A stretch of DNA of 57,317 bases from Burkholderiales bacterium UBA2463 (GCA_002342295.1 DDPR01000010.1:1-57317), one strand, 5' to 3'. Numbered from the stretch's first letter, positions 15,280 through 23,735 are shown. Made by a program: numbers and translations. The notes: a model not told the origin generated them from the sequence alone.

Positions 15280-16314
15280 CTATTGCAGGCTCTCCAGGGC
15301 AAGACGCACGCGCTCTGACGCATCGACCTCATCGAGAGGGTCCCTGCGAAGGCGGTGACGAAGGACCATCGGAGCCACCTGCTTAACCTCACGCAGCGTC
15401 ACCGTCTTGAGTCCATTGAGGGCGGCCAGCGCCTTGGCTGCGCGCAGAAGGGCGAGCTCGCCGCGAAGTCCATCGGTCCCCAGAGACATGCAGAGCTGTG
15501 CGGCGTGCGCAAGGACGATCTCTTTCACGACGACCTTGGGCAGATTTTTTTGGGCAGCCACAATTCGCCTCTGAAGACTCATCTGCGCCTCGGAAAAACT
15601 CTCGACAAAGCCGTGGGGATCTCGATCGTACGCCTCTCGACGGCGGATCACCTCAATTCGTTCGCCCAGAACGGTGGTGGTTCGCACCTCAACCGCCAGG
15701 CCGAAACGGTCGAGCAATTGCGGGCGCAAATCACCCTCCTCGGGATTGCCGCTCCCGACGAGAACAAACTGCGCGGGATGAACCACACTGAGGCCCTCGC
15801 GTTCGACTCGGTTCTCTCCGGAGGCGGCCACATCAATGAGCAGGTCAACGAGATGGTCCTCGAGCAGGTTAATCTCGTCGACGTAAAGAAAGCCCCGATG
15901 CGCCTGTGCCAGAAGGCCTGGCTCAAACTCTTTCGAGCCGCTGGCCATGAGTCGCTCGAGGTTCAGCGCACCAAGGATGCGGTCCTCACTGGCACCAAGC
16001 GGCAGATCGACCACCGGAACCGGGGTGCGGACGAAATCTTTCTTTTGAATTTTTGCAGCGGAGTCGGGTGTCGCGCACCGAGCACAGAGGCCTGCCGCCA
16101 TGCCGCCAGCGCATCGATAGGCGCAGCCCGAAATCACCTGCTGCTCGGGGAGCACCGCAGCAAGGGCGCGCACTGCCGTTGACTTGCCTGTCCCCCGATC
16201 GCCGAGAATGAGAACGCCGCCCACGAGGGGGTCAATGCTGGCGATCAAAAGACCCATCTGCATCTCATGCTGGCCGACAAGAGCAGTAAACGGATAGGGG
16301 GGTCGACGGGACAT
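15280..16314 (-). CDS. bchI: Magnesium chelatase ATPase subunit I
   Basis: The 344-residue AAA+ ATPase powers Mg insertion together with BchD and BchH. Walker A is GDRGTGKS at residues 38-45, Walker B is FLYVDEINLLE near residue 145, and SGNPEEGDLRPQLLDRFG contains sensor I and the arginine-finger region. The Cys-rich insert CRCAGGMAAGLCARC-like segment near residues 63-80 is usual for this family. The ATG at 16314 follows a promoter region with two inverted repeats. bchD follows directly with a possible overlap. Confidence 0.96.
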   Translation of the reverse strand: MSRRPPYPFTALVGQHEMQMGLLIASIDPLVGGVLILGDRGTGKSTAVRALAAVLPEQQVISGCAYRCAGGMAAGLCARCATPDSAAKIQKKDFVRTPVPVVDLPLGASEDRILGALNLERLMASGSKEFEPGLLAQAHRGFLYVDEINLLEDHLVDLLIDVAASGENRVEREGLSVVHPAQFVLVGSGNPEEGDLRPQLLDRFGLAVEVRTTTVLGERIEVIRRREAYDRDPHGFVESFSEAQMSLQRRIVAAQKNLPKVVVKEIVLAHAAQLCMSLGTDGLRGELALLRAAKALAALNGLKTVTLREVKQVAPMVLRHRLRRDPLDEVDASERVRLALESLQ

Positions 16315-16320
16315 GGGCGA

Positions 16321-16357
16321 ACTGTGCCGTTTACAGTTGCCTGCGTCAATTTGACGC
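16321..16357. promoter_or_regulatory. Two inverted repeats in the bchI promoter region
   Basis: Just upstream of bchI, bases 16343-16349 (GCGTCAA) and 16351-16357 (TTGACGC) form a perfect palindrome with a one-base centre. Bases 16321-16325 (ACTGT) and 16333-16337 (ACAGT) form a second palindrome with a seven-base spacer. Neither matches TGT-N12-ACA. They look like binding sites for dimeric regulators, and the first contains a possible -35 (TTGACG). No regulator is assigned. Confidence 0.5.
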
Positions 16358-16374
16358 GTCTTGGAAGTGAGGGG

Positions 16375-16448
<74 letters not shown>

Positions 16449-16468
16449 TCGAAGATCGAAGAGTATAC

Positions 16469-17011
16469 ATGAACTTCTGCTCCACCTGCGGTTCCCCGCT
16501 CGCTCAGGAAGTGCCCGAAGACGACAACCGAGTCCGATCAGTCTGCACCTCCTGCAAAACCATTCATTACGAGAATCCCAAGATCATTCTGGGCACGCTC
16601 TCGGTCTGGGAGGACCAGGTGTTGCTCTGTCGACGAGCAATTGAGCCTCGCCACGGACTCTGGACACTTCCCGCTGGCTTTATGGAAATCGGAGAGTCCA
16701 CATCCGAGGGCGCTCAGCGCGAGACCATCGAGGAGGCGGGTGCGGAGATTGACCTCGGTCGACTCTACGCCCTCTTCAACATCCCCCATGTTCGTCACGT
16801 CTACCTCTTCTACTTTGCCAAGATGCGTCACCCTCGGCTCGACCCAGGACCTGAGAGCCTTGAGGCCCGGCTGTTTTCTGAACACGAGATTCCGTGGGAG
16901 AGCCTGGCTTTTCGCTCGACCAAAAAAGTGCTCCAACTCTACTTCGAGGATCGTCGACTCGGCCGCGACATGCTTCACACCCACACCATCGACGCACCGA
17001 GTCTCTCGTGA
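16469..17011 (+). CDS. Nudix hydrolase with N-terminal zinc ribbon
   Basis: The 180-residue protein starts MNFCSTCGSP and carries a second CTSC pair near residue 30, forming a four-Cys zinc ribbon. A Nudix box follows: GFMEIGEST with REtiEEAG, matching GX5EX7REUXEEXGU. Such proteins hydrolyse nucleoside diphosphate derivatives such as NADH or ADP-ribose, but the substrate cannot be read from the sequence. The ATG at 16469 puts the zinc ribbon at the N-terminus; the longer open frame enters the tRNA gene. Its TGA overlaps the GTG start of aat. Confidence 0.9.
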   Translation: MNFCSTCGSPLAQEVPEDDNRVRSVCTSCKTIHYENPKIILGTLSVWEDQVLLCRRAIEPRHGLWTLPAGFMEIGESTSEGAQRETIEEAGAEIDLGRLYALFNIPHVRHVYLFYFAKMRHPRLDPGPESLEARLFSEHEIPWESLAFRSTKKVLQLYFEDRRLGRDMLHTHTIDAPSLS

Positions 17012-17745
17012 CGCCAGGCACCCATCCGCCGCTTACATGGGTCGGTCCCGATGAGGCGTTTCCGCCGACCGCTCAGGCGTGGCCGGAGGGATCGGGGGCC
17101 AACGGACTGCTCGCTGCAGGCGAGTCGGTCACACCCGATCAGCTCGTCAGGGCCTACACCCGAGGAATCTACCCATGGTCCGGGCCTGAGGAGCCGATGC
17201 TCTGGTGGAGCCCCGATCCTCGCATGGTCCTTCCCGTGAGGGAGTTTCGAATTCGTCGCTCGCTACGGCAGGCCATTGATCAGGCGAAACGATCAGGGTG
17301 CGATCTTCGGCTCAACCACGACTTTGCCGGGGTGCTCTCCGCCTGCGCAGAGCCTCGGCCTGGCCAGGCGGGCAGTTGGATCACTCCGGCCATTGCTCTG
17401 GCCTACACAGAGCTTCACCATCGCGGGTATGCCCACAGCATCAGCCTGCACGATGGTGACCAACTTCTTGGGGGCCTCTACCTGGTGAGCTTGGGTGAGA
17501 TGGTCTTTGGAGAAAGTATGTTTAGTCGCAGAGCCAATGCCTCCAAGATTTGTCTGGCCGCGCTCGTTGCCCATCTGACCCGACAGGGTGCGCCACTGGT
17601 GGATTGCCAACAGCAGACCGAGCACCTGGCCTCACTTGGCGCGCGGCCGGTTCCCCGTGCAGAATTCGAGGGTGAGCTCGCGCGCCTGACCAGCCGACCC
17701 CCGCTGGACTGGCGATCAGATGCGCTGGGCTGGCCACTCTCCTGA
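17008..17745 (+). CDS. aat: Leucyl/phenylalanyl-tRNA--protein transferase
   Basis: The 245-residue enzyme transfers Leu or Phe to N-terminal Arg or Lys of proteins, marking them for ClpS-ClpAP in the N-end rule pathway. The conserved GANGLLAAGESVTPDQLV, YTRGIYPW, WWSPDPRMVL and FGESMFSRRANASK segments are present. The start is a GTG overlapping the stop of the Nudix gene (GTGA). It is followed by bpt, the other N-degron transferase, and clpS-clpA lie elsewhere in this window, so the whole pathway is represented here. Confidence 0.96.
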   Translation: MTPGTHPPLTWVGPDEAFPPTAQAWPEGSGANGLLAAGESVTPDQLVRAYTRGIYPWSGPEEPMLWWSPDPRMVLPVREFRIRRSLRQAIDQAKRSGCDLRLNHDFAGVLSACAEPRPGQAGSWITPAIALAYTELHHRGYAHSISLHDGDQLLGGLYLVSLGEMVFGESMFSRRANASKICLAALVAHLTRQGAPLVDCQQQTEHLASLGARPVPRAEFEGELARLTSRPPLDWRSDALGWPLS

Positions 17746-17752
17746 CCGACCC

Positions 17753-18481
17753 ATGGCCCATCTCCAAGACCTTCCCGTTAGCCGCATTCAGTTCTACGTC
17801 ACGGCTCCCTACCCCTGCAGTTATCTGCCGGGGCGGCGCGCTCGCTCGCAAGTGGCCACGCCCAATCATCTCGTCGGCGCTGAGGTCTACGGAGACCTGG
17901 TCCATCTGGGCTTCAGGCGAAGTGGGCTCTTTGCTTATCGACCCTACTGCGACAGCTGCTCCTGCTGCCAGCCGGTGCGCGTGAAGGTGAGTCGCTTTGT
18001 GGCGAACCGCAGTCAGCGCAAGACATGGAATCGACTCAGCTCAAGACTCGTCTCCCAAGAGGAGCCTCTCAGGTTCAGCGACGAGCATTACGCACTGTAT
18101 TTGGCCTACCAAAACAGCCGGCACGCGGGCGGCGGCATGGACCAAGACAGTCGGGATCAATACGCACAATTCCTGCTTCAGAGCCAGGTCGATACGCGAC
18201 TCATCAGTTTTCGCGATGAGGCTGGACAACTCGTCATGGTCTCCATCGTCGATCGACTACCAGAGGGACTCTCCGCGGTTTACACCTTCTTTGCGCCCGA
18301 GCGTCAAAGGGATTCACTCGGAACGTTCGGAATCCTCTGGCAGATTGAGGCGGCAAGACAACTCGGCCTCGAGCATGTTTATCTTGGGTACTGGATCGAG
18401 GAGAGTCCAAAGATGTCATACAAAACCCTCTTTCGGCCCGCCGAGGTCCTGCGTCAGGGCCAGTGGATTGCGCTGACATGA
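17753..18481 (+). CDS. bpt: Aspartate/glutamate leucyltransferase Bpt
   Basis: The 242-residue enzyme adds Leu to N-terminal Asp or Glu, feeding the same N-degron pathway as Aat. It was formerly annotated as arginyl-tRNA protein transferase (ate). It has the N-terminal Cys-rich domain (PYPCSYLPGR and RPYCDSCSCCQPVRV) and the C-terminal transferase domain (FFAPERQRDSLGTFGILWQI, YLGYWIEESPKMSYK). The start at 17753 (MAHLQDLP) matches family N-termini better than an upstream ATG at 17720 inside aat. Its stop overlaps the pyrD start. Confidence 0.95.
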   Translation: MAHLQDLPVSRIQFYVTAPYPCSYLPGRRARSQVATPNHLVGAEVYGDLVHLGFRRSGLFAYRPYCDSCSCCQPVRVKVSRFVANRSQRKTWNRLSSRLVSQEEPLRFSDEHYALYLAYQNSRHAGGGMDQDSRDQYAQFLLQSQVDTRLISFRDEAGQLVMVSIVDRLPEGLSAVYTFFAPERQRDSLGTFGILWQIEAARQLGLEHVYLGYWIEESPKMSYKTLFRPAEVLRQGQWIALT

Positions 18482-19551
18482 CCCAAGAGGCCGCTCCAAT
18501 GGCATGGTCCCTCTACCCCAAATTGCGCGGCCTGCTCTTCTCGTTAGATCCAGAGACGGCTCACGACCTCTCTCTTAAGGGGCTCGACTATCTCTCTCGC
18601 TTTCTGCCGCTCGCACTTCCGCCTGCGCGTCCGACTCACCCCGAACCCGTGACGCTCGCAGGGCTGGTATTCCCTAACCGCGTGGGACTGGCGGCTGGCC
18701 TCGACAAGAACGCCCAACACATTGACTCGCTCGCACGGTTTGGATTTGGGTTTATGGAAGTGGGGACGGTCACGCCAAGGCCCCAGCCGGGGAACCCTCG
18801 GCCTCGCCTGTTTCGACTCGAATCCGCAGAGGGCCTCATCAATCGGTTTGGCTTTAACAACCTCGGTCTCGAGGCCTTCGTGCGACAAATCAAGAACTCC
18901 CACTGGGTACGAGACCGACGCGGCATCCTCGGCCTCAACATTGGAAAGAACGCCAGCACGTCCATTGACCGCGCAGAGGACGACTACCTAGAAGGCCTGC
19001 GCGGTGTCTATGAATGGGCCGACTACATCACGATCAACATTTCCTCGCCAAACACAAAAAACCTTCGTGACCTTCAAGGCCCCGAGGCCCTTGAAAAGCT
19101 CCTTACTGCGCTCGTTCTTGAGGCGGGTCGACTCCGACAGCACCATCAGAAGCGGGTCCCTTTGTTCGTGAAGATCGCGCCAGATCTCGATGAGCGTCAG
19201 GTGGAAGAGATGGCCAAAACCATCGCACGGCTTGAGCTCGATGGCGTGATCGCCACAAATACGACGCTCGACCGCGCCTCGGTGGTGCGCCTTGCTCATG
19301 CCGACGAGGCTGGTGGTCTGTCAGGAGCGCCTCTGAAGGAGCGCGCAAAAAATGTGTTGGCCCAACTCCGAGCTCGACTGCCCCGCGAGGTGGTCCTCAT
19401 CGGGGCGGGCGGAATCATGAGCGCTCAAGACGGGCTCGACCGAAGAGCGGCTGGCGCAGATCTGCTTCAGCTCTACACCGGGCTCATCTACCACGGGCCT
19501 CAGCTGGTTCTGGACTTAGCCAAATCTCTCTGTGTGGACCAGCGCGCGTAG
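18478..19551 (+). CDS. pyrD: Dihydroorotate dehydrogenase (quinone), class 2
   Basis: The enzyme oxidises dihydroorotate to orotate in pyrimidine synthesis and passes electrons to the quinone pool at the inner membrane. Motifs include FPNRVGLAAGLDKN, GTVTPRPQPGNPRPRLFR, NISSPNTKNLRDLQ with the class 2 catalytic Ser, FVKIAPDL and LIGAGGI. The ATG at 18478 overlaps the bpt stop (ATGA) and gives 357 residues. A second ATG at 18499 (MAWSLYPKLRGLLF) fits other PyrD N-termini slightly better. The 3' end overlaps lutB on the other strand by 52 bases. Confidence 0.96.
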   Translation: MTQEAAPMAWSLYPKLRGLLFSLDPETAHDLSLKGLDYLSRFLPLALPPARPTHPEPVTLAGLVFPNRVGLAAGLDKNAQHIDSLARFGFGFMEVGTVTPRPQPGNPRPRLFRLESAEGLINRFGFNNLGLEAFVRQIKNSHWVRDRRGILGLNIGKNASTSIDRAEDDYLEGLRGVYEWADYITINISSPNTKNLRDLQGPEALEKLLTALVLEAGRLRQHHQKRVPLFVKIAPDLDERQVEEMAKTIARLELDGVIATNTTLDRASVVRLAHADEAGGLSGAPLKERAKNVLAQLRARLPREVVLIGAGGIMSAQDGLDRRAAGADLLQLYTGLIYHGPQLVLDLAKSLCVDQRA

Positions 19552-20933
19552 CGAGCGGTGAAAGTGCCCTTGGATGGGGCGGGCATGTCCCGAGACTGCG
19601 ACCAGTTCGCGGCAAAAGGGATCCATCGGATCAGTCGTCGACGATTGGCCAAGAGTCGGAGTGCTCGATTGACTGCGGACGCAACAAGCCGATAGAGATG
19701 GGGTCGCGCGGCGACATAGGCCCAGAGGGCCAACTGAGCGCGCTCGGCCCAAGGCCTGAGGTGTCGCTCAAACTGTCGTTCTCGAAGCTTGCGAAGGAGA
19801 TCGGGTAGCGGGATCTTGACGGGGCAGACCACATGGCACTCACCGCAGAGCGTCGCCGCCTGCGGAAGGTCAAGAGCATTTTCAAGGCCCTTGTAGGACG
19901 GCGTCAGCACCGAGCCCATCGGTCCTGGGTAGACCCAGCCATAGGCATGCCCGCCAATCTTTTGATAGACCGGACAGTGATTCATGCAGGCACCACAACG
20001 AATGCACCTCAGCATCTCCTGAAACTCGCTTCCCAGAAGGCTAGAGCGACCTCCATCCACCAGTACGAAGTACATGTGATCGGGACCATCTGGCTCACCC
20101 GAGGCTCTCGGACCAGTGAGAAGCGAGATGTAATTTGAGATGGACTGCCCCGTGGCCGAGCGGGTGAGGAGTCGGGCAAACACCGCGAAGTCCTCGAGGG
20201 TCGGAATGACTTTCTCGATTCCCGTCACCACCACATGCACCTTGGGTAAAACGGTACACATGCCCTCGTTACCCTCATTGGTCACCACCGCAACAGATCC
20301 CGTCTCGGCGATGATGAAATTCCCGCCAGTCACACCCATGTCCGCCCGCATGAATTTGGGGCGAAGTTGCTCGCGAGCCTCGCGGGTCAGTTGATGAATA
20401 TCAGTCAGTCGAGGCTTTCCGTGGACCTTTGCGAAGAGGTCGGAAATCTCCTCCTTGTCCTTGTGTATGACGGGCGCGATGATGTGGCTGGGCGGCTCGT
20501 TCTCGTTGATCTGCAGGATGTACTCGCCCAGGTCCGTCTCAATGGGCTCAATGCCCGCATCTGAGAGCACCTGATTGAGGGCCATCTCCTCGGAGACCAT
20601 TGACTTGGACTTGATCACCGAGCGCGCACCGTGCTCCCTGGCGATCTGCAAAACCAGCTGAGAAGCCTCTGCAGCACTCTCTGCAAACAGCACAGTTGCA
20701 CCGGTTGCCCGAGCGCGCTCCTCAAAAATTTCAAGCCACATATCGAGCCGCTCAATGGTGCGATCACGCCGCTCAACCGCGGCATTCCGAGTGGTCTCAA
20801 AGTCGATTTCCTGCATCACCCGCGCACGGGATCCCACGAACTTCTCGGACAGGCGCTTGAGGTTCTTCTGAAGGCGCAGGTCCGCTAGCTTTTCACCGGC
20901 CCTGGCCTTGAAGTGCATAGACTGAATCTGCAT
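19500..20933 (-). CDS. lutB: LutB-type iron-sulfur lactate utilisation protein
   Basis: The 477-residue protein resembles LutB/YkgF, part of the LutABC complex that oxidises L-lactate to pyruvate. The N-terminal LUD domain has SVIKSKSMVSEE and GVTGGNFIIAETGSVA. The C-terminal ferredoxin domain has CIRCGACMNHCPVY and CGECHVVCPVKIP for two [4Fe-4S] clusters. It follows lutA with a one-base overlap (TGATG). Its last 17 codons overlap pyrD, so the C-terminal tail is probably not conserved. No lutC gene is present next to it. Confidence 0.9.
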   Translation of the reverse strand: MQIQSMHFKARAGEKLADLRLQKNLKRLSEKFVGSRARVMQEIDFETTRNAAVERRDRTIERLDMWLEIFEERARATGATVLFAESAAEASQLVLQIAREHGARSVIKSKSMVSEEMALNQVLSDAGIEPIETDLGEYILQINENEPPSHIIAPVIHKDKEEISDLFAKVHGKPRLTDIHQLTREAREQLRPKFMRADMGVTGGNFIIAETGSVAVVTNEGNEGMCTVLPKVHVVVTGIEKVIPTLEDFAVFARLLTRSATGQSISNYISLLTGPRASGEPDGPDHMYFVLVDGGRSSLLGSEFQEMLRCIRCGACMNHCPVYQKIGGHAYGWVYPGPMGSVLTPSYKGLENALDLPQAATLCGECHVVCPVKIPLPDLLRKLRERQFERHLRPWAERAQLALWAYVAARPHLYRLVASAVNRALRLLANRRRLIRWIPFAANWSQSRDMPAPSKGTFTARYARWSTQRDLAKSRTS

Positions 20934-21706
20934 CAGGAGGGATCCTCGAGCTCACCTGCCAACACCTGAGCCACATGGAGAACTTTGGTGGCATCGTCAC
21001 CCAGTCGGCGCAAACGCCCCTCTAGGTGCAACATGCAGCCGAGGTCACCCAACACGACGGCCTGCGCTCCGGTGGCATGGATCTGACCAATCTTCTCGTC
21101 CCCAATGGCCGCAGAAACCTCCCCGTACTTCAGAGAGAAACTACCGCCGAATCCGCAACAAGCGCGGCTGTCTCCCATCTCACGTAACTCAAGGCCCCTA
21201 ATCTGAGAGAGCAGAGCCCTTGGCTGGGTCTGAACCCCGAGCTCTCGAAGCCCGCTGCAGCTGTCGTGATACGTGATGCTTCCCTGGGCAGAGCCCGGAA
21301 CCGCCCTCACATGCGCGACGTCGGCCAGGAATTGCGTGAGTTCAAAGACGCGAGGGGCGAGGTCAGACATGCGGCGACGCAGGCTGGGGTCATCCGAAAA
21401 GAGTTCGAGGTAGTGGACTTTGATCATGCCGCCACATGAGCCCGAGGGAACAACGACATAGTCAAACCCCTCGAGCTGCTCGAGCACTCGCTCTGCCAGA
21501 CGATGCGCGGCCGCGCGATCGCCGGAATTGTAGGCGGGCTGACCGCAGCAGGTCTGATCCGGCGGAACCACCACCTGACACCCTGCATGCTCTAAAAGCT
21601 TGAGAGCGGCAAAACCGATCTCGGGTCGCATCAGGTCGACCAGGCAGGTTACGAACAACGCAACACGGTCTGTGGGCAGCAGACGAGCCGCTTGCGGAAA
21701 CGACAT
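20933..21706 (-). CDS. lutA: LutA-type (Fe-S)-binding CCG-domain protein
   Basis: The 257-residue protein has the two CCG domains of LutA/YkgE and glycolate oxidase GlcF relatives: TCCGQPAYNSG near residue 53 and ACCGFGGSFS near residue 185, with SGSCGGM and YHDSCSGLRELG as further cluster or heterodisulfide-type Cys segments. It works with LutB in lactate oxidation. The gene is divergent from an IclR-family regulator across a 70-base gap, a common arrangement for catabolic operons under local control. Confidence 0.9.
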   Translation of the reverse strand: MSFPQAARLLPTDRVALFVTCLVDLMRPEIGFAALKLLEHAGCQVVVPPDQTCCGQPAYNSGDRAAAHRLAERVLEQLEGFDYVVVPSGSCGGMIKVHYLELFSDDPSLRRRMSDLAPRVFELTQFLADVAHVRAVPGSAQGSITYHDSCSGLRELGVQTQPRALLSQIRGLELREMGDSRACCGFGGSFSLKYGEVSAAIGDEKIGQIHATGAQAVVLGDLGCMLHLEGRLRRLGDDATKVLHVAQVLAGELEDPS

Positions 21707-21776
21707 CTATGACATCCCTTTGTAAACTTGTATTCTGCCACCTTGCGCCCGTGAGCCCGGCGTCTTAGCCCATTCC
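21707..21776. promoter_or_regulatory. Divergent promoter region lutA / IclR gene
   Basis: The 70-base gap contains TATTCT at 21731-21736, a reasonable -10 for the rightward regulator gene. Read on the other strand the same bases give a -10-like AGAATA for lutA. No clear operator palindrome was found. An IclR protein bound here could control both directions, but this is inference. Confidence 0.4.
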
Positions 21777-22616
21777 ATGACCCCCTCCAAGCCCCTCCCG
21801 CGACCCATCTCCACCGTGATGGCGCCGCCTATCGTCAGCCAGAAGCCAGCCATTCAGGTTATCGAGCGCATGACCGCCCTGTTAGATGCCCTGGCTCAAC
21901 AATCTGAGCCCGTCTCCCTCAAGATCCTTTCTCAGACCACTCAGCTCCACCCCTCCACGGCCCACCGCATCCTGAACGACTTGGTCCTGGCGCGCATGGT
22001 TGACCGAACAGAACCCGGTCTCTACCAGCTCGGTATGCGCCTGCTTGAACTCGGAAACCTCGTGAAGGCACGGCTCAATGTCCGCGACGCTGCGGCCACG
22101 CCGATGCGAGAACTCCACCGGCTCACAGGGGAGACGATCAACCTCTCTGTCCGACAGGGCGATGAGATCGTGTACATCGAGCGAGCAGTGAGTGAGCGCT
22201 CAGGGATGCAGGTCGTCAGAGCCATCGGCGGCCGCGCGCCCCTGCATCTCACTTCAACGGGAAAGTTGTTTCTTGCAGCAGAGGACCCCCGAGCCGTCCG
22301 CTCCTATGGCATGAGGACTGGCCTTGCCGGCCAGACAAAAAACAGCATCACGGAGCCCGCCGCCCTCGAGCGAGAACTTGAGGCTGTCCGAAAGAACGGT
22401 TACGCCAGGGACAACGAAGAGCTCGAACTGGGTGTTCGGTGCATCGCTGCGGCAATTCGGGATGACACGGGGCGGCTGGTCGCGGGCCTATCGATCTCCG
22501 CACCGGCCGATCGGGCCAATGACGGCTGGGTTGGGGCGCTTCAGGAGACGGCGGCGCAGATCTCCAGCTCGCTGGGCTACGAAGCAGCCGAGAGAGCCGA
22601 AACCTCGCGCGCCTGA
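21777..22616 (+). CDS. IclR family transcriptional regulator
   Basis: The 279-residue protein has an N-terminal winged helix (AIQVIERMTALLDALAQQ to STAHRILNDLV, about residues 27-75) and a C-terminal IclR effector domain with EIVYIERAVSER, GGRAPLHLTSTGK and NEELELGVRCIAAAI. The effector is unknown. Placement opposite lutA-lutB suggests it controls lactate or another 2-hydroxyacid catabolism. ATG at 21777 is used; ATG at 21819 (MAPPIVSQ) is an alternative. The 3' end overlaps the pbpG-like gene by 40 bases. Confidence 0.92.
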   Translation: MTPSKPLPRPISTVMAPPIVSQKPAIQVIERMTALLDALAQQSEPVSLKILSQTTQLHPSTAHRILNDLVLARMVDRTEPGLYQLGMRLLELGNLVKARLNVRDAAATPMRELHRLTGETINLSVRQGDEIVYIERAVSERSGMQVVRAIGGRAPLHLTSTGKLFLAAEDPRAVRSYGMRTGLAGQTKNSITEPAALERELEAVRKNGYARDNEELELGVRCIAAAIRDDTGRLVAGLSISAPADRANDGWVGALQETAAQISSSLGYEAAERAETSRA

Positions 22617-23707
22617 GGGCCAGTGATTGGAGTCTTCCGGTCCGCCTGCTGAATCAGCCAGCGACGGATCCGCTCGGCATCCTGCAGACGCTGCTGCTTG
22701 CCCGATGCGTCGAGCATCACCATGATGACCGGCCGATCCTCAATGGAGGCCTGCATCACAAGGCAGCGGCCAGCCTCACGAATAAAGCCGGTTTTGGACA
22801 GACCAAGCTCCCACTCGCTGCCGCGAGCCAGGGCGTTGGTGTTGATGAAATGCTGCTGACGACCGCGCACACTCACCAGCATGTTGCGAGCGGTGGAGTA
22901 TTCGCGAATCTGGGGCAATGAGTGCGCCTCTTCCACCAACCTCGCCAGATCTCGGGGGCTGGAGACATTGGCCGAATTAAGTCCGGTCGGCTCAACAAAT
23001 CGGGAAGCGGTCATCCCCAGATGAATCGCCTTGGCATTCATGGCCTTCACAAATGCGCCAAGTCCGCCGGGATAGTGGCGGCCCAGCAGGTGAGCGGCGC
23101 GATTCTCAGAAGACATCAACGCCAGGTGCAAGAATTGACCACGCGTCAATTGCGTTCCGACCACCAGACGCGAGCGGGCGTTCTTCTCAAGGTCTGCGTC
23201 CTCTTGCGAGACTGTTAACAGCTCATCCATCGGCTGTCCCGCCTCCGAGACCACCACAGCGGTCATGAGTTTCGTGATGGACGCGATGGGAAGAACCGCA
23301 TCGGAATTCTTCTCGAACAAGACCTCATTGGAAATCTGGTCAACCACGAGCACAGCACTTGAACTGAGGGCGGCCTCCGTCAAGACTGACTGAAGGCCGA
23401 GTCGCGTGCTCGCGCCCATGCGGTTGGAGGGATCTTTTTGAATGCGCCCAGACACCATGGTCGGCGCCCGAGACATCGAGGGAGACAGAGGACCAGTCGC
23501 CGGAGACGCGCCCTTTGAGCCCTTCTTCGCGGCCCTCTTGGCGTTTTTCTTGTGGGTGGATTTCCCTTTCTGCTTTGCATCAAAGGCAGTCGAAGGGTCT
23601 GCGGCTCTCGCATGTCCGCCCGGGACCCCAAGAACAAGGGCCATGGCCAGGAGGCCAAGAAGACCGAGTTTGCTTAGACCGCCGAAAGCCCGCAATTTTG
23701 TCTGCAC
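22577..23707 (-). CDS. pbpG: D-alanyl-D-alanine endopeptidase, PBP7 family
   Basis: The 376-residue periplasmic serine peptidase cleaves D-Ala-meso-DAP cross-bridges in peptidoglycan. The three active-site motifs are visible: SITK (SxxK) near residue 145, SSEN (SxN) near 200 and SKTG (KTG) near 305. An N-terminal signal peptide (hydrophobic LGLLGLLAMALVLG) is followed by a Lys/Ala-rich linker of roughly 60 residues. The start is a GTG at 23707 with GAGGGGG upstream. A good promoter (TTGACA/TATCAT) lies about 30 bases before it. Confidence 0.9.
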   Translation of the reverse strand: MQTKLRAFGGLSKLGLLGLLAMALVLGVPGGHARAADPSTAFDAKQKGKSTHKKNAKRAAKKGSKGASPATGPLSPSMSRAPTMVSGRIQKDPSNRMGASTRLGLQSVLTEAALSSSAVLVVDQISNEVLFEKNSDAVLPIASITKLMTAVVVSEAGQPMDELLTVSQEDADLEKNARSRLVVGTQLTRGQFLHLALMSSENRAAHLLGRHYPGGLGAFVKAMNAKAIHLGMTASRFVEPTGLNSANVSSPRDLARLVEEAHSLPQIREYSTARNMLVSVRGRQQHFINTNALARGSEWELGLSKTGFIREAGRCLVMQASIEDRPVIMVMLDASGKQQRLQDAERIRRWLIQQADRKTPITGPQAREVSALSAAS

Positions 23708-23735
23708 TGCACCACCCCCTCAACAGGTTTTCGGC

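Noticed and set aside
14405..15358. Long plus-strand open frame opposite bchD
   Set aside because: Antisense shadow with Arg-rich composition and no recognisable motif.
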